DNA from: Bacteroidota bacterium
Lineage (GTDB): Bacteria > Bacteroidota > Bacteroidia > Sphingobacteriales > Sphingobacteriaceae
NCBI GenBank assembly: GCA_023450085.1
Contig: JAEXHI010000025.1
Span: forward strand, 1-64,000
Direction: 5' to 3'
DNA: 64,000 bases
Notes under the pieces: model-generated
What the model was told of the DNA's origin: nothing
The model's database searches: none
What the model saw: the letters and a program-made list of their open reading frames with translations, nothing else
Part shown: one piece after another, positions 44,579 through 53,311 of the stretch
Layout: every line of letters starts with the position of its first letter
Numbering within the stretch: the stretch's first letter is position 1
Translations under genes and position numbers: made by a program

Positions 44579-44925
44579 ATACGCTAATGATCGTTAGGCA
44601 ACTCATGCTAGCATTTGTTGCTTGAGCAAATTTCAACGAACTAAAAACAGGAAAAGGAAAATAAAGGGTATTTAACTACCACGATAAGACATTTGGTTCA
44701 AACTGTATTGACTATTCTGTTATTTTAAGCTATATATGACTAAAATTTTGCGAGATCCAACTTAAAAAATTGGGGATCCAACTGTTTTAAAGGTTTTTAA
44801 CAAACATTTTAGCTCAATGTTAAGTTATCATGATACTTTCTATCTTAATATGTGATTAACACCTTCGTAATAAAAACAGGATAGCTTTGTTGCGTCCAAA
44901 ATAATTTGGATATAAAACTTATTAT
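44579..44925. other. Divergent intergenic region between fimbrillin locus and nuclease
   Basis: 347 bp. No gene. It holds two direct repeats GATCCAACT spaced 21 bp apart (44754-44762, 44775-44783), a -7 element TAGCTTTG (44882-44889) for the nuclease, and a dyad TCCAAA-ataa-TTTGGA (44895-44910) just after it. Confidence 0.6.
44882..44910 (+). promoter_or_regulatory. Promoter element and dyad before the T9SS nuclease
   Basis: TAGCTTTG (44882-44889) matches TAnnTTTG; six bases later a palindrome TCCAAA/TTTGGA spans the likely transcript start. The ATG is at 44926. Confidence 0.5.
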
Positions 44926-47900
44926 ATGAAAAGACTTTTACTCATTATTCTTTTTTGTATTAATGCGCTATGGAGTTTCGGCCAAATTAACCTAGGCTCC
45001 ACTGCTTACACACAAAATTTTAACACTTTAGCAACTTCTGGAACAAGTAGCACAATGCCCGCTAATTGGTTTTTCTTTGAAACAGGTGCTAATGCAAACA
45101 CGACCTATACCGCAGGAACTGGTAGTTCTAACGGTGGAGACACTTATAGTTTTGGAACTTCAGCATCATCAACTAATAGGGCTTTAGGTTCTTTGCTTAG
45201 CGGAAATCTAAAACCTTCATTTGGTGCTAGTTTTAAAAATACTACCGGCAGTACGATTACCAAATTAAAAATTTCTTTTGTGGGCCAAACTTGGAGAATA
45301 GGTGCCACCAATCATAGCGATAGGTTAGATTTTTCTTATAGCACCGATGCTACCAGCTTAAACACTGGAACTTGGGTAGATGTGGACGAACTTGATTATC
45401 AAAATGATCCTAGTACGACAACATTTAATGGGGGTAGTGCTATTCAAACCAAAAATATTGAATATACCATTACTGGGTTGAACATTGCAAATGATGCTGT
45501 TTTCTTTATCCGCTTTGTAGATTTTGATACAACTGGAGCAGATGACGGTTTAGCTATTGACGATTTTTCTATCGAAAATGCTTCGCTTAGCGGAAATACC
45601 CCATCTCTTACTGCAAACAACCTGAATTTAGGCAATCAAAATGCCAACACCACCTCTAATGCAACTGCATTAAATCTTAACTATGCTAATTTAGATGGCA
45701 CTAGCGTAACTTTGGAAACGGCTGCACCTTTTACAATATCAACCACAATCGGTGGCCCGTACCTTAATGCTATCACTATCACTGGGGCCGAATTAACGGG
45801 CGACAATAAGGATGTTTTTGTTAAGTTCAACCCAACAAGTATTGGTCTTTACGATGGCAATATCAAAATTACGGGTGGTGGCTTAAATACTACAAACGTT
45901 GCCGTAAAGGGTGTTAGCTTGGATGCTACTCAAATGTCATTCAACTTTGAAGATTGTTCTTCATGGCCTATAGATTATCCTGGAGGTTTTATTCAATACA
46001 GCGTAACTGGTAGCCAAACTTGGGCATGTACTACTTTTGGCAGAAACGCTAATGATGCTACGGGTAAAGCGAATAGCGGAAATGCTATCCGAATTAACGG
46101 TGGTTCTTCAACTTCAAGTACCGAAAATGAAGATTGGCTCATTAGAAACTTTGATCTTTCAGCAACGAATTATCCCCTACTATCTTTCTGGAGCAGAACG
46201 GCTTTTGCAGGCAGTTCTTTACAACTAAAGGTATCAACAAATTACTCAGGTAGCGGCAATCCAAATGCAGCTACATGGACAGATATTGATGGCAAATTCC
46301 CTCTTATACAATCAGACACCTGGACAAAATCTTCAAACATTGATCTTAGCAGCTTTAAAACCGCTAATGTTTACATTGCCTTTGTATATACTTCTCCAAG
46401 TGCTACACCTTCAGGTGGTGCTTCTTGGACCGTAGATGATTTTGAAATCATTAATTCTTCAACTCCAGCTCCTATTGAACTTAGTTTACCAGTATCTTCC
46501 ATAAACTTTGGCTATCAAGCAGCTGGTGGCACCTCGGCAGAGCGTTCTTTCACTTTTTCGGCTAGTAGCCTTACCAACGACGTTATTTTAACAGCCCCAG
46601 CCAATTTTAGTATTGCTAAAACCAATGTTGGCCCATACAGTTCTTCGGCTACTTATACCTTGGCAGAAGCCAATAATTCTTCCAAAACCGTTTTCGTAAA
46701 GTTTTCGCCTACAACTAATAACACCAATTATTCGCAACAGCTGAGCATTGCTACCACAGGTGTACCGACTAAAACTTTAGATCTTTCTGGCAACACTTTC
46801 GACACCAACAATACTTTAGAGGTAGTAAACTGGAATATCGAATGGTTTGGTGCTACTTCAAATGGGCCAAGCAACAAAACCCTACAAGCAGCTAACGTTA
46901 AAACCATATTTGGCAACATAAACGCTGATATTTATGGCTTAGCAGAAGTAGTTGACACTACTTTATTTAGAAATAGTGCTTTACCTGCTGGTTACAATGT
47001 AATTTTCAGTGATTTTGGTTCATATGCCGACAATGAAAGCCACTCAGGTTATTCTCAAGCGCAAAAATTAGCTTTTATGTATCGCACTGACATCATTAAA
47101 CCGGTACGTTGGTTTGGGGTGCTTAGAGATACCTACTATCCTGGTAACCTTTCTAACAATGGTACGGGTTCGCCTTATAAAAACTGGTCATCAGGTCGTT
47201 TCCCATTTCTAATGGAAGCAAAAGTGCTGATCAATGGAACCGAAGAAACCGTTTATTTTATCGACATTCATGCAAAAGCCAATACAGGCAGCACAGACGC
47301 TGAAAAAATTGAAGCGTACGATAGAAGAAGAGATGGTGCTATACAACTTAAACAATATATAGACAACAATTTAGCAGGCAAAAAAGTAATCATTTTAGGA
47401 GATTTTAACGATGTTCTTAATTCTGATAAAACCATAGCTCCTCAACCTGTTGGTACGGGTACTTCTTATAGTGCTTTCACTAATGATCCAACTAATTACT
47501 TTCCAGTAACCTTACCTTTAAGCTTAGCGGGAAAAAGATCAACCGCCGGTTTTGCTACGGTGATTGACAATGTGATCATCAACAAAAACCTAAATGACAA
47601 CTATTTAAGTAATTCTGCGGAGGTATTAGACCGAGTTACAGCATTGGTAAACAGCTATAGTACTTCTACTACCGACCATTATCCTATTCAGACCAGGTAT
47701 TTCTTTAACACTACTTTAAGTGTAAACTGGGGTTATTTTACGCCTATCATTAATGGAAATACGGTTACACTTAAATGGGAAACTAAATCGGAAACAGACA
47801 ATAGCCATTTTGTAGTAGAGCGTTCTTTGGATGGTAAAAACTTTACCAAAGTTGCTGAACAACAAAGTAAAGGTCCACAAGGTGCGGCTTATCAAGCTGT

Positions 47901-48258
47901 TGACCAAACCCCAGCTCAGGGCATTAACTATTACAGAGTTCAACAAGTAGATCGCGACGGAAAGTCGAGCTATTCGGAAGTGAAATCGGTAAGGTTTTTA
48001 GGTAATAACCAAGCTACTTTCTTTGTTTATCCAAATCCGGTAAAAAACAATATCACCTTGAACTACTCAAGCAATAGCAATCACCTACAATTATTGGTGA
48101 GCGGTATTGACGGCAGGGTGCAACTACGTACTACTGGCAGTATTAACGATTTAAACAACCAAATCAATCAAAAAGTAAAGGATTTGGCTAGAGGGGTTTA
48201 CATTGTTCAAATTACTGACGGCGGTACTACTTACCAAAGCAAATTTGTTAAAGAATAA
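44926..48258 (+). CDS. Secreted endonuclease/exonuclease/phosphatase-family nuclease with T9SS sorting tail
   Basis: 1110 residues. Signal peptide to SFGQ; residues about 20-220 form a beta-sandwich (LAIDDFSIE end), 225-335 a repeat unit of choice-of-anchor type, 345-505 a second sandwich ending WTVDDFEII, 515-620 another repeat. The catalytic EEP domain (about 630-935) has VVNWNIEWFG, YGLAEVVD, DIHAKANT, ILGDFND and STTDHYPIQ, i.e. all metal and acid-base positions. A short linker domain and a Por-type sorting tail (VYPNPVKNN to FVKE) end the protein. Function: extracellular DNA or nucleotide hydrolysis at the cell surface. Single gene, divergent from the fimbrillin locus, with a terminator. 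Confidence 0.86.
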   Translation: MKRLLLIILFCINALWSFGQINLGSTAYTQNFNTLATSGTSSTMPANWFFFETGANANTTYTAGTGSSNGGDTYSFGTSASSTNRALGSLLSGNLKPSFGASFKNTTGSTITKLKISFVGQTWRIGATNHSDRLDFSYSTDATSLNTGTWVDVDELDYQNDPSTTTFNGGSAIQTKNIEYTITGLNIANDAVFFIRFVDFDTTGADDGLAIDDFSIENASLSGNTPSLTANNLNLGNQNANTTSNATALNLNYANLDGTSVTLETAAPFTISTTIGGPYLNAITITGAELTGDNKDVFVKFNPTSIGLYDGNIKITGGGLNTTNVAVKGVSLDATQMSFNFEDCSSWPIDYPGGFIQYSVTGSQTWACTTFGRNANDATGKANSGNAIRINGGSSTSSTENEDWLIRNFDLSATNYPLLSFWSRTAFAGSSLQLKVSTNYSGSGNPNAATWTDIDGKFPLIQSDTWTKSSNIDLSSFKTANVYIAFVYTSPSATPSGGASWTVDDFEIINSSTPAPIELSLPVSSINFGYQAAGGTSAERSFTFSASSLTNDVILTAPANFSIAKTNVGPYSSSATYTLAEANNSSKTVFVKFSPTTNNTNYSQQLSIATTGVPTKTLDLSGNTFDTNNTLEVVNWNIEWFGATSNGPSNKTLQAANVKTIFGNINADIYGLAEVVDTTLFRNSALPAGYNVIFSDFGSYADNESHSGYSQAQKLAFMYRTDIIKPVRWFGVLRDTYYPGNLSNNGTGSPYKNWSSGRFPFLMEAKVLINGTEETVYFIDIHAKANTGSTDAEKIEAYDRRRDGAIQLKQYIDNNLAGKKVIILGDFNDVLNSDKTIAPQPVGTGTSYSAFTNDPTNYFPVTLPLSLAGKRSTAGFATVIDNVIINKNLNDNYLSNSAEVLDRVTALVNSYSTSTTDHYPIQTRYFFNTTLSVNWGYFTPIINGNTVTLKWETKSETDNSHFVVERSLDGKNFTKVAEQQSKGPQGAAYQAVDQTPAQGINYYRVQQVDRDGKSSYSEVKSVRFLGNNQATFFVYPNPVKNNITLNYSSNSNHLQLLVSGIDGRVQLRTTGSINDLNNQINQKVKDLARGVYIVQITDGGTTYQSKFVKE

Positions 48259-48282
48259 ACCCAACAACAATATATACTCCTG

Positions 48283-48312
48283 AAGGGGTGCCCAAAAGGC
48301 ATCCCTTTTTTT
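48283..48312 (+). terminator. Terminator of the T9SS nuclease
   Basis: GGGGTGCC/GGCATCCC stem (one G-U pair) with loop CAAAA and seven T, 27 bp after the stop. Confidence 0.85.
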
Positions 48313-48379
48313 ATGGCATGCAAAGTTTACTCCGAACTGTTGGAAATTTCCAAACAGGCGGGATAACTTAAAAACATTT

Positions 48380-48431
48380 AACCACATAGACACATTAAGA
48401 ACCAATGGTCTTTCTATGTGTCTATGCGGTT
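48380..48431. repeat. AACCACATAGACACAT inverted repeat
   Basis: Arms of 16 bases with one mismatch around a 20-base loop. Its ends resemble the AACCACCTTAGACACC termini of the element between trpF and trpD. Confidence 0.6.
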
Positions 48432-48692
48432 CATTTTATCAGCATTCTTCTTTTTTGGATTTCTTTTAGTTAAGAAAATACAAACACGTAGGTACATAGG
48501 GGTATTGTTTTCACCAATTGGTTTAAAAAATATTCCCCTCTCTCCTGATGAAACCGGATCTCTCCCCAAAAGGGAGAGAACAGTTTCGATAAACATTTGC
48601 TGCTAGTTGATGAGCAGCATTTTCTCTTAAAGACAACCAAATTACCTACGAAAGCTTTTCTGATAGCATCTTAATTTTGGTATTTTAGCGAA

Positions 48693-49859
48693 ATGCAAAA
48701 ATCCAACAAAAACGCTTTCACTAAATTCTTCAATTCCGAAAAGACAGGAGGAATTCTTCTGCTATTTTGTGTAGCTTTTTCACTGATCATTGCAAACTCC
48801 GGAGGAAAAGAGGCTTTTCAACAACTGTTAGACCAAATTTTAGGATTTCAATTGGGCAGTACCCAAATTAGTTACAGCGTAGCTGTTTGGATCAATGATG
48901 GTTTAATGGCGGTCTTTTTCTTATTGGTAGGACTAGAAATTAAGAGGGAATTGGTTGCCGGCGAATTATCTAATATCCGAAAGGCTTCGTTACCAGTATT
49001 GGCTGCCGTTGGAGGCATGCTACTGCCTGCGGGTATTTATTGGGCTATTAACCAAGGTACACCAACAGCTAGTGGCTGGGGTATTCCTATGGCTACAGAT
49101 ATTGCGTTTGCCTTGGCCATTGTTGCGATGCTAGGAAAAAATGTACCGCCATCGTTAAAGATATTTTTGGCCGCACTGGCCATTGTTGATGATTTAGGAG
49201 CAATTTTGGTGATCGCTATTTTTTACACCGATCAAATTCATTGGCAAGAACTTTATATTGCGGGGGCTATTGTTGTCGCATTGGCAATGTTAAACTATTT
49301 CAAAATCAAATCGCTTTGGTTTTATTTGATTCCAGGAATTTTTCTTTGGTATTTTATGCACCACTCAGGCATTCACGCCACTATAGCAGGGGTCTTATTA
49401 GCCTTTACCATCCCTACTGGAACCAAAACTTCATCACCTTTGGAAAACTTAGAGCATAGCTTGGCCAAACCAGTCAACTTTTTAATCATGCCTATTTTTG
49501 CCTTGGCAAATACCAATATTACTTTCGAAAGCGGTATGTTAAAGGGATTGGCATCTCCTTTAGGTCTTGGAATTATTTTAGGCCTGTTTATAGGAAAAAC
49601 CTTAGGGGTGAGTTTATTCTCCTACTTAGCCGTAAAACTCAAACTGGCCAAATTACCATCAGCAGCCAATTGGAAACATATTATTGGCGTAGGCATGCTC
49701 GCTGGAATAGGCTTTACGATGTCTATTTTTATCGCGATGCTTTCGTTTACTGACTATTTATATGTTATTGAAGCTAAATTTGCCATCCTTTGCACTTCTG
49801 TTTTATCTGGAGTTATTGGATTTATTTTCCTTAAGAACTTAAAACGTAAACATGCCTAA
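48693..49859 (+). CDS. nhaA: Na+/H+ antiporter NhaA
   Basis: Inner-membrane sodium/proton antiporter of 388 residues with about 12 TM segments. The key aspartates are in ATDIAFALA and AIVDDLGAILVIA, and the Lys region GMLAGIGFTMSIFIAML is normal. It supports pH and sodium homeostasis. The -7 element ends 13 bases before the ATG. The acetyltransferase gene overlaps its 3' end by eight bases. Confidence 0.92.
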   Translation: MQKSNKNAFTKFFNSEKTGGILLLFCVAFSLIIANSGGKEAFQQLLDQILGFQLGSTQISYSVAVWINDGLMAVFFLLVGLEIKRELVAGELSNIRKASLPVLAAVGGMLLPAGIYWAINQGTPTASGWGIPMATDIAFALAIVAMLGKNVPPSLKIFLAALAIVDDLGAILVIAIFYTDQIHWQELYIAGAIVVALAMLNYFKIKSLWFYLIPGIFLWYFMHHSGIHATIAGVLLAFTIPTGTKTSSPLENLEHSLAKPVNFLIMPIFALANTNITFESGMLKGLASPLGLGIILGLFIGKTLGVSLFSYLAVKLKLAKLPSAANWKHIIGVGMLAGIGFTMSIFIAMLSFTDYLYVIEAKFAILCTSVLSGVIGFIFLKNLKRKHA

Positions 49860-50385
49860 TATCCTTATTGAAACGGAGAGATGTTTGATCAGACCTCTAA
49901 CGATTACTGATGTTGCTGGTATTTTTGAATTGGACAGTAACCCAAACGTACATACCTTTTTAGGCAAAAACCCCATTAAAACAATCGAAGAAGCCGAAAA
50001 CGTCATTAAATTTATCCAAAAGCAATATACTGACCTAGGTATTGGCAGATGGGCCATTATCAATAAAACTAATGGAGATTTTGTGGGATGGACAGGTTTC
50101 AAATATATAATTGATTCTATTAATGGGCATGTAAATTATTACGATTTGGGTTATAGGCTAGTGGAAAGATATTGGGGCACGGGCATTGCCACCGAAACGG
50201 CTAAAGCTTGTGTTAAATATGCTTTTGAAACCATGAATTTGGAGGCTATTTATGGCATTTGTGATGTAGAAAATTTGGGTTCTAAGCATGTTTTACAAAA
50301 ATGTGGGCTTCAACTAAAAGGTAATTTTTTATATGAAGATATACCGCACTACTGGTTTGAACTTCAAAAAACTGAATGGAAATAA
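49852..50385 (+). CDS. GNAT family N-acetyltransferase (RimJ/RimL type)
   Basis: 177 residues. RimJ/RimL-like start ETERCLIRPLTITDV, acetyl-CoA-binding region around RYWGTGIATETAKACVKYAF, and the end motif NLGSKHVLQKCGLQLKG. The acceptor is unknown. Starts eight bases inside nhaA, which indicates translational coupling. Confidence 0.85.
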   Translation: MPNILIETERCLIRPLTITDVAGIFELDSNPNVHTFLGKNPIKTIEEAENVIKFIQKQYTDLGIGRWAIINKTNGDFVGWTGFKYIIDSINGHVNYYDLGYRLVERYWGTGIATETAKACVKYAFETMNLEAIYGICDVENLGSKHVLQKCGLQLKGNFLYEDIPHYWFELQKTEWK

Positions 50386-50392
50386 CAGCATT

Positions 50393-50890
50393 ATGAATGC
50401 AATACGCAAAAAGCTAATTTATTTAACCTTTATTACCGCATTAGTGGCTTTCTCTTGCAAAAAAGAGAAGCAGAAAGCTAAAGAAGAAATCATCTACTCT
50501 GAAAATTTGGTAATTGGTCAATGGATTTATGACAAAATAAAGCTTAATGATATTTTGTATGACTATGAGCATGTAGAAAAATGTGGTAAGGACAGATTTT
50601 ATTTCCAAAATAGAGCTGGACAAGATCATCAATACGAGGAAATCAGGTACATTACTCCCACCGGAAATTGTGCCATTTCTCAGACGAATATGGGATGGAA
50701 AATAAAAGGCAGAAACCTACTCTTAAACTTTGGCCAGCAAGTTTTCACCTACAATATTATCCGATTAGATGACACCAACTTTCAAGTCTCCATAAAAACA
50801 GATTTTAATAACGATGGCAAAATAGACAACGTAGAAATCCATGCCATTAAAAAAGCCTGCACAATGGGAGACCCTTCTTGTCAGGAATAA
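50393..50890 (+). CDS. Hypothetical lipoprotein with EF-hand-like loop
   Basis: 165 residues from ATG 50393, chosen because it opens a lipoprotein signal with lipobox VAFSC and lies seven bases after the acetyltransferase stop. The mature part begins like lipocalin-type small lipoproteins (VIGQWIYDKI) and near the C-terminus has DFNNDGKIDNVE, an EF-hand-like calcium loop. Function unknown. Confidence 0.65.
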   Translation: MNAIRKKLIYLTFITALVAFSCKKEKQKAKEEIIYSENLVIGQWIYDKIKLNDILYDYEHVEKCGKDRFYFQNRAGQDHQYEEIRYITPTGNCAISQTNMGWKIKGRNLLLNFGQQVFTYNIIRLDDTNFQVSIKTDFNNDGKIDNVEIHAIKKACTMGDPSCQE

Positions 50891-50933
50891 CTTTAACTTG
50901 ATAAAAACAAACCATCGCTAATTATACGCAAAC

Positions 50934-51467
50934 ATGCCTAAAAAATCTCTCAAAAAGCATCTCTTTATTGCTCTGGCCATCGCCGTACCACTATTAATTG
51001 CTTCCGTGGGGGCTTTTTTTGCCTTTAAATTTGTGTTAAAAAATATACAGGCATCCCATGAGAACAATAATCATATCAGGGTCGTCATTTTTGCAAACAG
51101 TTTTAAAGACAAGGAAAAGTTTAACGAAATCATGATTGATTTTTACTCCATGGCCAATATGGCCGAAGATATTTTCCCTTTAGACAGCACCTTGAAAGGC
51201 AAGGAAAAAGCAATATCGGATGTTAAGGACATTAGTGTTTATTACTGGAACAGGAATATTGAAATTATCGACAGTTTGGACAAGTTAGTGCATAGTAAAA
51301 GTGTACAACCTAAAATAGAAGTTTATAAAACCTACAGTGCTTTGAATAAGGAATACTATACCTTAATGCATAAAGCTCTAACAGAAAACAGTACCAAATA
51401 TGATACTGAACTAGCAGCTTACGAGGCAAAAATCAGCAAGATTTCGAAGGAGATTTACATTAGATAG
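50934..51467 (+). CDS. Hypothetical single-pass membrane protein
   Basis: 177 residues: basic start (MPKKSLKKHL), one TM segment at about 9-34 and a helical, charged domain of about 140 residues with no recognised motif. Same strand as its neighbours at 50393 and 51504 with short gaps (43 and 36 bp), so possibly one transcript. Confidence 0.6.
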   Translation: MPKKSLKKHLFIALAIAVPLLIASVGAFFAFKFVLKNIQASHENNNHIRVVIFANSFKDKEKFNEIMIDFYSMANMAEDIFPLDSTLKGKEKAISDVKDISVYYWNRNIEIIDSLDKLVHSKSVQPKIEVYKTYSALNKEYYTLMHKALTENSTKYDTELAAYEAKISKISKEIYIR

Positions 51468-51503
51468 CCAACGCGGACAGTTTTGTATATAAATTGAAAT
51501 AAC

Positions 51504-52259
51504 ATGGCCTTTTATGACTTAACGAAACAAGATCGAGATGCATTAGTAAATCAAATGCAAGCAGTTATTTTAAACGATATTAGCGCAATAAAGCATACTA
51601 ACCTACTTCCTTATTTTGCTGATGAGGATACCTATATTAGAAAAACGGCCTACCTTGCTATTGGCAAAATCTTCAAAACAGATACTGGATATTTATCTAA
51701 CATTATTAAGCTGTTAGACACCCTCTTTACCTATGATGATTTTAAGGTGAGACAAACTGTTATTAACGCCGCTGGAGAAATTGGTAAAAGTGATTTTGAA
51801 ACCGTTCAACCTTTTTTTGACAAAGGATTATTAGATGAACATCATGCGGTGAGAAATGCAGTGATTGGTTCTGTAAAAAAGATGGGCGAAGTAAATCCTT
51901 CCTCAGTATTGACTTGGGCAGCAACTTACTTACAACATCCCGACAAAGAAATAAGGCGTGAGATTTGTCATGGTATTGAGCTTAGGGGAAGAAAATATCC
52001 GCAAGACATTTTACCCTTGTTGAAACAATTAGAGTTTGATCCTACTAAAAGAGTAAACAGCACCTTGGTGCATGTGATTGGACAAATTGCTTACAAAAAG
52101 GGGTGCTTAGCTACGGTAATTGCTGACCTTAAAACTTGGCAAAACAAGGAGTTGGTAAATCAGGCTATTTTAGAAATCATTGACGTTCATGAGCGATACA
52201 AGGATTTTGCTATTTTGAGTCAGCAAGAAGCCATAGATTATATTGAGAAGCATTTATAA
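51504..52259 (+). CDS. HEAT-repeat protein
   Basis: 251 residues made of helical repeats of the HEAT / DNA-alkylation-repair-like type: DEDTYIRKTAYLAIGKIFK, DDFKVRQTVINAAGEIGK, EHHAVRNAVIGSVKKMG, PDKEIRREICHGIELRG. Such proteins bind protein or nucleic acid partners; catalysis is not evident. AlkD-type glycosylases have similar repeats, but the catalytic Asp/Trp signature is not obvious here. Confidence 0.75.
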   Translation: MAFYDLTKQDRDALVNQMQAVILNDISAIKHTNLLPYFADEDTYIRKTAYLAIGKIFKTDTGYLSNIIKLLDTLFTYDDFKVRQTVINAAGEIGKSDFETVQPFFDKGLLDEHHAVRNAVIGSVKKMGEVNPSSVLTWAATYLQHPDKEIRREICHGIELRGRKYPQDILPLLKQLEFDPTKRVNSTLVHVIGQIAYKKGCLATVIADLKTWQNKELVNQAILEIIDVHERYKDFAILSQQEAIDYIEKHL

Positions 52260-52282
52260 AAGAAGATTTTATTCCTAAACGT

Positions 52283-52346
52283 TGTCATGTTGAGCTTGTC
52301 GAAACATTATGCGACAAATAGTCTTCGACAAGCTCAGACTGACAAG
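52283..52346. repeat. GAGCTTGTCGAA inverted repeat
   Basis: Arms GAGCTTGTCGAA/TTCGACAAGCTC at 52292-52303 and 52324-52335 inside GTCATGT...GACTGAC. A second half element (GCTCGACAGGCTCAGACTGA) is near 52414. Family of the palindromes listed above. Confidence 0.65.
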
Positions 52347-52469
52347 TAAAGTTGAGAGTTTTGGCTCCGGTATGGCTATTTGTTTCAACATCCAACCTAC
52401 AATCAAGTAGTGCTCGACAGGCTCAGACTGACAAGCGGGGTTGAGATTTTAGGATGAACAGTTCAAAAT

Positions 52470-53237
52470 TTACTTAAACTGCCCCATAAACTCCTTAATG
52501 CTTCCTTTTAGGTTATTGGCATCCATATTTTTCACAAAAGCACTACCAATAATGGCACCACTTGCATATTGACTTGCAGCCTCATAAGTTTCCTTATTGG
52601 AAATCCCAAAACCAATAACCACTGGACTTTTAAGGTTCATATCGGCAATGCGTTTAAAGTAAGCTGTCGAGCTTTCAGAAACTGCTAAATTACTACCGGT
52701 AGTAGCCGAAGAGGATACCAAATAGATAAAAGCATTACTTAAACCATCAATTTTACGAATACGCTCTTCTGAGGTTTGTGGGGTCACCAAAAAGATATTG
52801 CTTAATCCGTATTTTTCAAAAGTGGATTGGTACAATTCCTCATATTCATACATCGGCAAATCGGGAATAATACAGCCATCTACCCCTACTTCTTGACACT
52901 TTTGGCAAAAAGCCTCTACTCCATATTGCAAAACCACATTCACATACCCCATCAACAAAATTGGAATGTTCACTTTTAGGCGTAAATCTTTCAATTGCTC
53001 AAATAAAATGGCCAAAGTCATTCCATTGTCCAATGCTTGTTTGCTACTTGCTTGTATAATGGGACCATCTGCTACGGGATCCGAATAAGGAAAACCTATT
53101 TCTAGGAAATTAGCGCCTGCTTTTTCCAGTTCCTCGGCAATATCCAAGGTATCATTTAAATGAGGGTAACCTGCGGTATAATAAATGGAGAGTAACTCCT
53201 TTGGTTGTTGCTGAAATAATTGTTGAAGTCTGTTCAT
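52470..53237 (-). CDS. trpA: Tryptophan synthase alpha subunit
   Basis: 255 residues. Cleaves indole-3-glycerol phosphate to indole and glyceraldehyde-3-phosphate. (Beta/alpha)8-barrel with catalytic Glu in NFLEIGFPYSDPVADGP and Asp in CIIPDLPMYE, plus LVSSSATTGS and GFGISNKET at the phosphate site. Last gene of the trpD-F-B-A run, 74 bp after trpB. Confidence 0.92.
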   Translation of the reverse strand: MNRLQQLFQQQPKELLSIYYTAGYPHLNDTLDIAEELEKAGANFLEIGFPYSDPVADGPIIQASSKQALDNGMTLAILFEQLKDLRLKVNIPILLMGYVNVVLQYGVEAFCQKCQEVGVDGCIIPDLPMYEYEELYQSTFEKYGLSNIFLVTPQTSEERIRKIDGLSNAFIYLVSSSATTGSNLAVSESSTAYFKRIADMNLKSPVVIGFGISNKETYEAASQYASGAIIGSAFVKNMDANNLKGSIKEFMGQFK

Positions 53238-53311
53238 TTTTTTAGTAGTTAGTAGCTAGCGGTTAGGGATTAGTAGTTGGGCGTAGCGCTTAATCCTACA
53301 CCTTTTCACCT

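Larger units (their letters stand above)
48259..48692. other. Spacer before nhaA
   Basis: 434 bp: nuclease terminator at 48283, an inverted repeat AACCACATAGACACAT/ATGTGTCTATGCGGTT at 48380-48431, a hairpin CTCTCCCC/GGGAGAG near 48560, and the nhaA -7 element TAATTTTG at 48672-48679. The open frames on both strands over this region are repeat artefacts. Confidence 0.55.

Noticed and set aside
48418..48606. 62-codon frame on the plus strand and its antisense counterpart at 48414-48596
   Set aside because: Both cover an inverted repeat and a CTCTCCCC hairpin; no coding character.
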